Shown piece by piece: positions 32,321-39,906 of a DNA stretch of 51,870 nucleotides (position 1 is the first letter of the stretch; every line of letters starts with the position of its first letter). The position numbers and the translations under genes were made by a program. Location: NCBI GenBank assembly GCA_002496395.1, contig DAJQ01000035.1, forward strand, positions 8,069-59,938, given 5' to 3'. This stretch comes from Methanocorpusculaceae archaeon UBA456 (lineage in GTDB: Archaea > Halobacteriota > Methanomicrobia > Methanomicrobiales > Methanocorpusculaceae). The notes under the pieces were generated by a model, which saw only the letters and a program-made list of their open reading frames with translations, was not told the origin of the DNA and did no database searches.

Positions 32321-32910
32321 TACACAGGCTCTATGAATACCTGCTGATGCGGGAGATCACAACTCCCCCCCGCGAGATCTGTTTTATGCTGACGGCATTC
32401 GATCTCCGTTCTGCGCCTGAGCGGATCAACGAAGTTGTCAGGTGGTCAGAGGGTGTCCCGGGTATCGGGATGCTGACCTTCCATATCGACACAGACGATA
32501 TCTCCTGCGTGATGCCTTTTATTGATGACTTGAAGGAGGTTTCCCGGCATGCCCGTCTCGAGCTGCATCTCAAAGATGAGGTCTTTCTTTCAGGAGAGGG
32601 CCTCCCGGTTCTGATCGTCGTTGGCAGGAGCGGCCGGGAGGAGATCACAGAGAGCATTCAAAAGATAGCGGATGAAGGAGTTGACCCATGTGATCTTACC
32701 GAGGAGACGATCGAGTCGCATCTCACCTTCAGATCCGCACCTGACCTAATCATCAAGACAGGCGGGAGCTACCTCACCGATTTTCTCATCTGGCAGTCGG
32801 TCTATTCCGAACTCTTCTTCCTGGATGTAAACTGGGAGTTCTTCAGGAAGACCGATCTGCTCCGTGCGATCAGGGATTTCCAGTCACGGGCACGACGCTT
32901 TGGAGCCTGA
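32317..32910 (+). CDS. cis-prenyltransferase-like subunit lacking the catalytic Asp
   Basis: In this 197-residue protein the C-terminal half is clearly of the undecaprenyl-diphosphate-synthase family: SAPDLIIKTGGSYLTDFLIWQ, YSELFFLDVNWEFF, KTDLLRAIRDFQ and a terminal ARRFGA with the R-x-G motif. The N-terminal half keeps length and strand order (LTFHI), but the DGNRR loop with the catalytic Asp is replaced by LTAFDLRS. This is the pattern of the non-catalytic partner of heteromeric cis-prenyltransferases (NgBR/Nus1 type; a similar pair is known from Archaeoglobus). The start overlaps the polX stop; its 3' end overlaps uppS antisense by 27 bp. Confidence 0.75.
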   Translation: MIHRLYEYLLMREITTPPREICFMLTAFDLRSAPERINEVVRWSEGVPGIGMLTFHIDTDDISCVMPFIDDLKEVSRHARLELHLKDEVFLSGEGLPVLIVVGRSGREEITESIQKIADEGVDPCDLTEETIESHLTFRSAPDLIIKTGGSYLTDFLIWQSVYSELFFLDVNWEFFRKTDLLRAIRDFQSRARRFGA

Positions 32911-33663
32911 TCGTCTTCTCTGATCATAGACCCGGATCGCCCTGAGCAGATCTATTTTCCGAAACTGCGGCCAGTATGGTGCGCAGAAGTAGACTGAAGA
33001 TTCATTCCCGTTTGCGAGCCATGGCAGGAAGTTTGAGGTCCGGTATTCGTTCCCGGTTCTGATGATCAGGTCAACCGGCGGGAGCCCGAGGCCGCCGTAG
33101 AGGTTCTCCTCGACCATCGCCGGGGTGATCTCGTCAGATCTGAGGGTGCCTGCCCGGACCTGTGAGACGAGGCGGCGGGCGGCATGGACGATCTCGTTCC
33201 TGCCCCCGTAGGCGATGGCGACATTGAGGTAGTGGTTGCTGTACTCTTTTGTTGCTTCTTCTGCCTCTTCGACACATGCGAGGACATCGTCCGGAAGAAG
33301 GGTCTTGTCGCCGACCATCCTGACCCGGATCTTGTTTCTGTGTACCCGCTCGTCTGTGAGTACTTTTAAGAACCGATCCTTGAAGAGTTCAAAGAGTTCT
33401 GTAAGCTCTTCATCGCTCCGCCGGAAGTTCTCGGTTGAGAAGGCATAGAGGGTGATATGTTTGATCCCAAATTCCCGTGCCCATTCGAGCATCGTCTCGG
33501 TGGTGTTGGCCCCCTGCCGGTGTCCGAACCCCGTCTTCTGCCCCATCTCTTTTGCATATCGCCGGTTTCCGTCCTGGATGATCGCGATATGGGTCGGGAT
33601 ATGGGTGATGGTTGACTTCAGGATGCGGAAGTAGAGGGGTTCCAGGAGGGATCTGAATGTCAT
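32884..33663 (-). CDS. uppS: polyprenyl diphosphate synthase, catalytic cis-prenyltransferase
   Basis: This 259-residue protein has the catalytic motif HIAIIQDGNRRYAKE (Asp31), GHRQGANT, ITLYAFSTENFRRS and LNVAIAYGGRNEI. It adds isoprenyl units in cis to make the long polyprenol that carries glycans. The C-terminal motif is unusual: RTGNEYRTSNFLPW, then ANGNESSVYFCAPYWPQF, where homodimeric enzymes have a WQLAYAELYF-like stretch; the partner encoded opposite keeps that stretch. The start overlaps the stop of the radical SAM gene (ATGA), so those two are co-translated. Confidence 0.9.
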   Translation of the reverse strand: MTFRSLLEPLYFRILKSTITHIPTHIAIIQDGNRRYAKEMGQKTGFGHRQGANTTETMLEWAREFGIKHITLYAFSTENFRRSDEELTELFELFKDRFLKVLTDERVHRNKIRVRMVGDKTLLPDDVLACVEEAEEATKEYSNHYLNVAIAYGGRNEIVHAARRLVSQVRAGTLRSDEITPAMVEENLYGGLGLPPVDLIIRTGNEYRTSNFLPWLANGNESSVYFCAPYWPQFRKIDLLRAIRVYDQRRRSGSKASCP

Positions 33664-34697
33664 AGTGGTTCTATCTCCACGATCATGCCGTTATTCGGGT
33701 ACCGTTCGATGATCTCAAGTTCAAGGCCGGGTGTTCCTTTCAGATCATCAAGGAGCCACCATTCGCATTCAAGGCTGCCATCCGGCTGGAGCTCGTAACT
33801 CCCCTCTTCGAATGTGGCGAGGAGATGGCTGAGATCGGTGTTGGATCTGATCCTTCCATAGACGATTGTACCGTCATCGGTGATCTCATCAAGGTTCCGG
33901 GCGGTCATAGTTGCTATTCGTATGAGCCGCTCCCTCAGCTGGACGGCATCCTTGAAGCCGGAAGAGCAATAGTGCACCTTCGGATCATCGGTGATCTCTT
34001 CAGCCCATTGCTTTGCCCCTTTAATTGCGTTATAGAGCCCTTCTTCCGACTCCATGCCGCGTTTCCGCATCTCGTCTGCACAGGTCTCGCCCCACTCAAG
34101 CTCGTTGATATTGAAGAAGTCAAGCAGCGGCAAAATCGGCCTGAGGTTCCCGATACCGGGGAGGGAAGGAACTTCAATCCCGATATCAAAGCCCATCTCT
34201 TTTGCTCGCCGTGCGGATTCCGGATAGTCCGTCTCCATGATATGCTCCCAGACTTCATATGGCGGGTGCATCCGGATCTCGTCAACAACCCCCTGAAGTG
34301 CGGCTAAATCTGCCTCTGTCGGGGCCCGGCCGGTATAGAGATGGATCTGGTGATTGCTGCCGAAGTGATCTTTTAAGAGCCGGCAGTAGTGAACTGTCCG
34401 ATCAATGAAGAGGAGGGGCTCGCCGCCGGTAACACCGGTGCCGAGCGCATCCATCGCTTCTGCCTCGGTGATTAGGTCGGCATCTGATGAGACGGGCTTG
34501 TCGTTTGCGAAGATTACATCGAGGTCTTTTCTCTCGACCGAGAGGGGGCAGTACCAGCAGGTGCGGTCGCAGAGGCCGGTTATGAAGAGGACGAGCTTTG
34601 CCCCCTGGTAGCAGAGGATACACCCGTCGCTTAAGTTCTCCGGCAGAAGAGTCTCGGCCCGCTCCATGAGGCCGGATACGGATTCATCATTGTCCAT
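33660..34697 (-). CDS. radical SAM protein, COG2108 type
   Basis: This 345-residue protein has the radical SAM cluster motif C43-x3-C47-x2-C50 in LCDRTCWYCPLS, plus a nearby C26-x2-C29 pair. GVTGGEPLLF is the SAM-binding GGE motif. A C-terminal region (residues about 250-345) is beta-rich and ends in VEIEPL. The group is found across methanogens and related to pyruvate formate-lyase activase, with no known substrate. Its coupling to uppS (4-bp overlap) raises a role in polyprenol or lipid modification as a guess only. Confidence 0.8.
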   Translation of the reverse strand: MDNDESVSGLMERAETLLPENLSDGCILCYQGAKLVLFITGLCDRTCWYCPLSVERKDLDVIFANDKPVSSDADLITEAEAMDALGTGVTGGEPLLFIDRTVHYCRLLKDHFGSNHQIHLYTGRAPTEADLAALQGVVDEIRMHPPYEVWEHIMETDYPESARRAKEMGFDIGIEVPSLPGIGNLRPILPLLDFFNINELEWGETCADEMRKRGMESEEGLYNAIKGAKQWAEEITDDPKVHYCSSGFKDAVQLRERLIRIATMTARNLDEITDDGTIVYGRIRSNTDLSHLLATFEEGSYELQPDGSLECEWWLLDDLKGTPGLELEIIERYPNNGMIVEIEPL

Positions 34698-34910
34698 GGG
34701 ATCGCCTCGCGGGTGTGGGATTTTGTATGTGGATTGAAAGTGGGGTGGGGAGTGTCATTTGGATCTGTACCTCTCTATTGATCGTGTATGAGTAAAACAG
34801 TATGCGGACGGGTGGCGGGGAGAGCCGGGCATGTGGAAGGAGGGCAATGCCGGGGTGAGAGAGGTATCCTGAGGAGTACCTTTTTCATTATGATGATGCT
34901 ATGTATCATC

Positions 34911-35921
34911 ATGCCGAGGCGATTGAGCCGGTCCCGGAATGCACGATCGGATAATGGGTGGTCTGGTACTGCTGGATCGAAGACTGCACGATCGACCCTG
35001 CCACGATCAGATGATGCCCTCTCTGAAGTGATTGGGTTCATCCTGATCATTGCTATCCTCATGATCTTCCTCTCCCTCTGGATGGTCTATGTTGTTCCTG
35101 CGGAGGGGCGCCAGCAGGAGATCGAGCATATGAACTATGTCCGGAACTGGTTCACGCAATATAAGGTGACAGCGGATTCGTTGTGGATTAATCATGATGC
35201 TGAAAAAACCCTCACAGGTGTGACATTCTCCAATTCGCTCACGCTTGGATCACAGGGTGGGGCCACCCAGGCGGGGGGGTTGTTCCTGCCAGTGATGAGT
35301 CCAATTGGCTCAACCGGAGCAGTGGCAGTGGCGAATCATGTTGTTCCGGTTGGTGGAGGCACAGAACGAATAGAGGTATTCATTGATGGTGATCCACAGT
35401 ATGCTCTTGAACTTGGAAGAATCGAATTCATCGCAACAAACCACTATTGGATAAGACAGGAATACTTCTACCAGAATGGCGGAGTTTTTGTAAAACAGCA
35501 ATCAGGAACAGTTGCACGGATTGCTCCACTTTTTGGCATCAGACAGGTAGGAAATAATCTGGATATTGACCTTACGATAATCCAGATTGCAGGTGTTGCC
35601 CAGACAGGTATTAGTGGTCATGGCCCGGTAAGGATTGATACAACCTTCCGCGGTGTAACAAAGCAGGTTATTCCATCTGGATCAACCGGGCAGATTATCA
35701 TTCGTTGTAAAGATGATGATGATGCAAGAGCATGGGTAAATATACTCAATGACATTCGTATTTCATCAGCGGTTTCAACGGACTACTGCCTCATCAACAG
35801 AGATCCGGCAACTGTGGTCAATATGTATCTGAATCCGAATGATTTAGCAGATAATGTGAATATGAATCTTTATGCAGCCAATTATTCGGTATCAATCCAA
35901 TCAGTCTCAGGGGTGACATAA
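34911..35921 (+). CDS. type IV pilin-like surface protein 1
   Basis: This protein of about 336 residues has the archaeal pilin N-terminal domain: RSDDALSEVIGFILIIAILM, where processing is expected just before or within DAL, followed by a single hydrophobic helix and a long extracellular beta-rich region. The leader is unusually long (about 34 residues) and Arg/Ser-rich if ATG 34911 is used; a T-rich TATA-like element (CTTTTTCATTA, about 34880-34890) about 25 bp upstream favours it. A start at 34788 is possible. It is the first of five consecutive pilin-like genes. No homologue of the outer domain is recognised. Confidence 0.7.
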   Translation: MPRRLSRSRNARSDNGWSGTAGSKTARSTLPRSDDALSEVIGFILIIAILMIFLSLWMVYVVPAEGRQQEIEHMNYVRNWFTQYKVTADSLWINHDAEKTLTGVTFSNSLTLGSQGGATQAGGLFLPVMSPIGSTGAVAVANHVVPVGGGTERIEVFIDGDPQYALELGRIEFIATNHYWIRQEYFYQNGGVFVKQQSGTVARIAPLFGIRQVGNNLDIDLTIIQIAGVAQTGISGHGPVRIDTTFRGVTKQVIPSGSTGQIIIRCKDDDDARAWVNILNDIRISSAVSTDYCLINRDPATVVNMYLNPNDLADNVNMNLYAANYSVSIQSVSGVT

Positions 35922-35925
35922 CTTT

Positions 35926-36978
35926 ATGCAAAATGATGCGGTATCTGAGGTTATCGGCTCTGTACTCCTGATTTCTCTTGTAGTTCTTGCTGTTGTGATT
36001 GTAGGCGTAGGTATTCTCTCTCAACCTCCACCTGTTAAGATTCAGGAGTTAAATGTGATAGCAGGGAATAATACCACAACTCTCTTTCTCTTTCATGATG
36101 GTGGGGACGCGATGATGCCAGGAGAGTATTTCCTCCAGATTGATGAGGATAGAATATATCCTGATACACCATGGCGTATTGGAGATACGCTTGATATTCC
36201 AATCACGATGATGCCTGAACGTATACAGATTATTTCAATGCGTGGTGGACAGGAAACTCTGATCAGGACTGTGGATACAGGAGAGGTAACAGGAGGAGGA
36301 CAACCAATTACTCCCGGGCCGATTGCCCCTGTACCCAACGGTACAGTATGTTCTGAAGAGCAGTTGATCATTTACCTCGAAGAGAATTATATCAACTATT
36401 ATACCGAAAAGCTTGAATCTGATTCCATCTACTTCACCCGGCTCCAAAAAGGCAATAAAGCATATGTATTTGGTTTTATCAATTTCACTATTGATTCTTC
36501 GGGTTCATACCTTTTTATTGGAGGATCTCAGATCAGTCTCACTGAGGGATCTGAGATTTCAATATATGTTGCACCACCAAATCCTGAAAGAAATCCTGAG
36601 ATAAGGTTATTCTCTGTTGGGGGTAAGGGTTGGTCTGTGATGCTGACTGGAACTGGAAATGATGTTGGTCAGATCAGAGTTAATGGCAATCAAGTCGGGA
36701 CAACACTGACAGATAGCTGGATCACTTCATTCACCGACTTTGAATCAAGTTTTACCATTCATATTGAAGATAATGCAGGACCTCAGCCAACCCGCCTTAT
36801 AATAGAGAATACGACTGTAGTTGAGGGAAATAATCAGGATACATTTGAACTAATAAATATCAGACCGGCTGAACCAGAGCTCCTCATGCTTCACTTTCCC
36901 CGATCAGACGGATCACCAATTTTCTTCATTGGCCAAATGGACAGTATTACACGCAATGGGATTAGTATATATCCATAG
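35926..36978 (+). CDS. type IV pilin-like surface protein 2
   Basis: This 350-residue protein has a very short leader, MQN, before DAVSEVIGSVLLISLVVLAV, the canonical archaeal type IV pilin start. The rest is an extracellular beta-rich region (LNVIAGNNTTTLFLFHDGGDAMMPGEY resembles the head of related archaeal pilins), then a second domain from about residue 150 with a SGSYLFIGGSQISLTEGSEI strand pair, similar to domains in the next protein. The gene starts 4 bp after its neighbour, with GGGTGA nine bases upstream of the ATG. Base composition is visibly more A+T-rich than in flanking genes. Confidence 0.75.
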   Translation: MQNDAVSEVIGSVLLISLVVLAVVIVGVGILSQPPPVKIQELNVIAGNNTTTLFLFHDGGDAMMPGEYFLQIDEDRIYPDTPWRIGDTLDIPITMMPERIQIISMRGGQETLIRTVDTGEVTGGGQPITPGPIAPVPNGTVCSEEQLIIYLEENYINYYTEKLESDSIYFTRLQKGNKAYVFGFINFTIDSSGSYLFIGGSQISLTEGSEISIYVAPPNPERNPEIRLFSVGGKGWSVMLTGTGNDVGQIRVNGNQVGTTLTDSWITSFTDFESSFTIHIEDNAGPQPTRLIIENTTVVEGNNQDTFELINIRPAEPELLMLHFPRSDGSPIFFIGQMDSITRNGISIYP

Positions 36979-36989
36979 ATGGAGGTTTG

Positions 36990-38741
36990 ATGAATCGTTC
37001 AAATAATGCCGTTTCGGAGATGGTGGGGGCATTGATCCTCTCGGCATTAATTATTCTCGTCATAGGAATCATTGCTGTAAGCCTGCTCTCCGAAGGCCCC
37101 TCTGGCATTGTTCCGGCAGTCAGGATTGATCTGAGAAATGAATCCGAGACACTTGTTCTTGTACATATGGGTGGTGACATTCTTTCTTCTGAAAGTACAA
37201 TTGTCGTTGTTGATGGTGTCGATAGAACCTTAGATTTTCAAAAAAATGATGTAACATGGAGTAATTTTTCAGTCGGAGATCGGCTTACTCTTGTCGATGC
37301 GTTTTCACCGGATGTCAGTGTTCAGATTATCCATACTGCCCCTGATGCTCCAACCCTCCTCTATACTATCGGAGGGGAGAGCGCTCCCACACCAATTCCT
37401 ACACCATCTCCAACACCGACGGTGACACCAACACCCACTCCTACTCCAACAGAGCATTCAATCAATCCTTTGAATGTACCTGATCGACCAGGAGTTTACC
37501 AATCACCGGGGTATCTCCAGTTCCGGGTTAATGGACTCTATTCATATATTGAGATAGATGGGGTACAATATGATCTTGCAATCGGAGATACTGTCAGGCT
37601 TACCATTAATTCAGATGATTCAGCGGCTACTATTTATTGTTCGGGCTGGATGCTGACAACATTTAGTTACAGCGATGTCACATTATCAATTAATGGCGCA
37701 AGCGTTACAACTGGTGCCGTCACTCAAGTGTATATTTCCCAATCAGACTCCTACATTTCGACACTTGACCTGACCGTACCTCAGGTCGATCCACCAGTCT
37801 GGACTCGTCTCAATGTTGATGGAGTAGATATCATTAATGGAGAGGATGGGAGAGAAATCGTCCTCTATGGAATGAGACCTGATGCAACGGGCCTCATGAA
37901 CATTGACAGGGCTGGCAATTATTTTGTCTGCAGGGCAGCGTATACAATCGGTGGAGTTACCCCGACACCTACACCAACACCTTCTCCGGATCCCATAACA
38001 GCAGATTTTTCCGGGACGCCATTAAGTGGTGAAATACCTCTTACGGTGCAGTTTACTGATCTCTCAACAGGAAGCCCTACTTCATGGTTCTGGGATTTTG
38101 GGGATGGTAGCGGGTTATTTGTTCAAAATCCGGAGCATACATATACCACAACTGGAACCTTTACCGTTTCTCTCACAGCATCAAAGACCGGATCGACCGA
38201 TACTGAGACAAAGGTTGGTTATATTAATGTTATTCCAGCAGGAATTCATACAATCTATCTGAATTCGGATAAAGAAGGAGACCTGTTGCAGAATGGATAT
38301 TTTCAGTTCAGAGTGACAGGAAGCTGGTCAAGCATAAGAGTGGGTGGACCTACAACAAACCTTGCAGTTGGAGATACAGTCAGGCTGACAATTAATACGG
38401 GAACTCAAGGTGACATTTACACTTCAACTACCTCGATTAGTTCATTCTCTTTTGATGATGTATCCTTTACTTTAAACGGAGTCTATCAAGGAAGGGGAAA
38501 AATAAACTCAATCTGGATCTCCGGCTATGATTCAGTTGAATCCACACTTACTCTAAGAACTAATTCTGCCAATGAGTGGACGAATATGGTTGTAGATGGA
38601 GACCAGATAATTAACGGAAACTATCCCGATATTATAACACTCTATAATCTTCAGCCGAAGATTGGTGGTGGGATGAATTTGAATAATGAGAAAAAACAGG
38701 TTTACTATGATGGGGGAGCATCTTCATATGATCTCACCTGA
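36990..38741 (+). CDS. type IV pilin-like surface protein 3 with PKD domain
   Basis: This 583-residue protein starts MNRSNNAVSEMVGALIL, a pilin N-terminus and helix. A head domain (about 30-130) ends in a Thr-Pro linker, then a roughly 150-residue domain (VRLTINSDDS, WTRLNVDGVDIING), a second short linker, a PKD domain (about 340-415; FSGTPLSGEIPLTVQFTDLS, WFWDFGDGSG, HTYTTTGTFTV) and a second copy of the earlier domain (VRLTINTGTQ, WTNMVVDGDQIING). GGAGG lies four bases before the ATG. Likely a surface adhesin or pilus-tip protein. Confidence 0.8.
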   Translation: MNRSNNAVSEMVGALILSALIILVIGIIAVSLLSEGPSGIVPAVRIDLRNESETLVLVHMGGDILSSESTIVVVDGVDRTLDFQKNDVTWSNFSVGDRLTLVDAFSPDVSVQIIHTAPDAPTLLYTIGGESAPTPIPTPSPTPTVTPTPTPTPTEHSINPLNVPDRPGVYQSPGYLQFRVNGLYSYIEIDGVQYDLAIGDTVRLTINSDDSAATIYCSGWMLTTFSYSDVTLSINGASVTTGAVTQVYISQSDSYISTLDLTVPQVDPPVWTRLNVDGVDIINGEDGREIVLYGMRPDATGLMNIDRAGNYFVCRAAYTIGGVTPTPTPTPSPDPITADFSGTPLSGEIPLTVQFTDLSTGSPTSWFWDFGDGSGLFVQNPEHTYTTTGTFTVSLTASKTGSTDTETKVGYINVIPAGIHTIYLNSDKEGDLLQNGYFQFRVTGSWSSIRVGGPTTNLAVGDTVRLTINTGTQGDIYTSTTSISSFSFDDVSFTLNGVYQGRGKINSIWISGYDSVESTLTLRTNSANEWTNMVVDGDQIINGNYPDIITLYNLQPKIGGGMNLNNEKKQVYYDGGASSYDLT

Positions 38742-39795
38742 CGAACACAGAAAATTGTATTACAATTCTGATTCAGCAGTCTCCCAGGTAATCGGCGGAC
38801 TTCTGATGATCGGCCTCGTCTCCATCTTTGCAATCATCATCTATGGCTCAGTCTATGGACTCGCACCCACAATCGTCCAGCCTCCTTATCTCGCAATAGA
38901 GTCTGAAGTTCATGATCACGATGGCACACCCTATATCGAACTCCGGCATAGGGGCGGGGATACGATTACCCTGAACACAACGGGCGCAGAAGAGGGAAAA
39001 GCAGTTGATCTCTTCGTCACAATCGATGGGCAGAGAATCCGTGTAGTTCCTCTTGCTCCCATGAACTAAAGGCCGGGCGAGAGCATATATATGTTCAATA
39101 CTGAGACCGGTCCCCGGCTCACAAAGGAAAGGGCTCTTGCCATCAGCTCTGGTATCGGCTGCGCCGCAGGCGAGCGATCGATCACCGCAGTTGACATTAC
39201 ATCCCAGCTGCTGTTATTTATGGAGCAGATGACCATTCAGAGCATGTTGCATGGACCTGTTCCAACGCCAGCACCTACACCAACACCTGAACCGACCCCA
39301 ACACCTACAGCCACCCCTACTCCAACTCCAAGCCCTACTCCTACCCCAACTCCTACTCCAACACCCACTCCGACTCCGGAGCCGACGCCTACACCCATTC
39401 CAAGCCCTACCCCAACGCCAACTCCGACACCTACCCCAGTACCCGAGGCAATTGAGCTTGTCAGTTCTACAGACTCATCAATTACCTTCCAAGTCAATAA
39501 CCCGGATGGCACCCCATATGATGGGAGCCAGCCTGGTGCCATCTCACTTCGTGAGCGGGTGGGAAATGCCCTTGTTGATCAGGGGATCGTCATTTCAGCA
39601 GATGCGGTATGGAGTCCAAATATCGGCAGTGATGGAAGAGCAACTCTGACATACATAAACCGGAATTTCGCAGGTGTCGGCACCACAACTGTTTCGCCAA
39701 TCATAATCGAGTCAACAGATGGGACAAGAGAGATCAGGTTACAGATACAACTACAGCTCAACCAGAACCGGATCCAAAATGTGGTCGTAATTTGA
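38728..39795 (+). pseudogene. type IV pilin-like surface protein 4, broken by in-frame TAA
   Basis: One frame carries SDSAVSQVIGGLLMIGLVSIF (pilin N-terminus), a head domain, then a TAA at 39067-39069 (codon 114), and continues without shift as RPGESIYMFNTETGPRLT, a long Thr-Pro repeat and an Ig-like C-terminal domain (VNNPDGTPYDGSQPGAISL). The intact paralogue at 39907 reads through the same place (APVTWKAGQVLYLYNSAEGPKIT), so the stop interrupts a single gene at the position of the Trp. TAA is not a pyrrolysine or selenocysteine codon. The ATG at 39091 could restart, but would lack the membrane anchor. It overlaps the previous gene by 14 bp. Confidence 0.75.
39256..39447 (+). repeat. Thr-Pro-coding simple repeat
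   Basis: Roughly 190 bp of ACNCCN units encode about 64 residues of mostly alternating Thr and Pro, with Ala, Glu, Ser and Val variants. This is a flexible, possibly glycosylated linker between the pilin-like head and the outer domain. Such tracts vary in length by slippage. Confidence 0.85.
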
Positions 39796-39846
39796 TGATT
39801 ATCATTATCGTGATCAACGTTTTATTGATTATCAAGTGAACGTTGA
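39796..39846. promoter_or_regulatory. paired TGATTATCA sites and hairpin before pilin gene 5
   Basis: The near-palindrome TGATTATCA occurs at 39796-39804 and again at 39826-39834, exactly 30 bp apart (about three helical turns). Overlapping them, TCAACGTT (39814-39821) and AACGTTGA (39839-39846) form an 8-bp perfect inverted repeat with a 17-nt loop. A TATA element AATATAAAAATA (about 39868-39879) follows and the GTG start is at 39907. It looks like an operator cluster for a dimeric regulator. Confidence 0.5.
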
Positions 39847-39906
39847 GATGTATACATACTCCAATAAGAATATAAAAATAATTTTTTTAGAAAGGATTGT
39901 CTGGAG

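Noticed and set aside
34788..34910. Upstream start of pilin gene 1 adding 41 residues
   Set aside because: The extra residues have no pilin or signal features and a TATA-like element falls inside; kept only as an alternative.
39067..39069. Recoded stop (pyrrolysine or selenocysteine) in the pilin-like gene
   Set aside because: The codon is TAA; the archaeal recoded stops are TAG (pyrrolysine) and TGA (selenocysteine), and the paralogue has Trp here.
39256..39447. Regular short repeat that might be taken for a CRISPR or satellite
   Set aside because: The period is 6 bp and in frame as Thr-Pro codons; there are no spacers.
39237..39542. Minus-strand frame rich in Gly-Val opposite the Thr-Pro repeat
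   Set aside because: It is the antisense shadow of the ACNCCN repeat, with no start signal and no protein-like composition.
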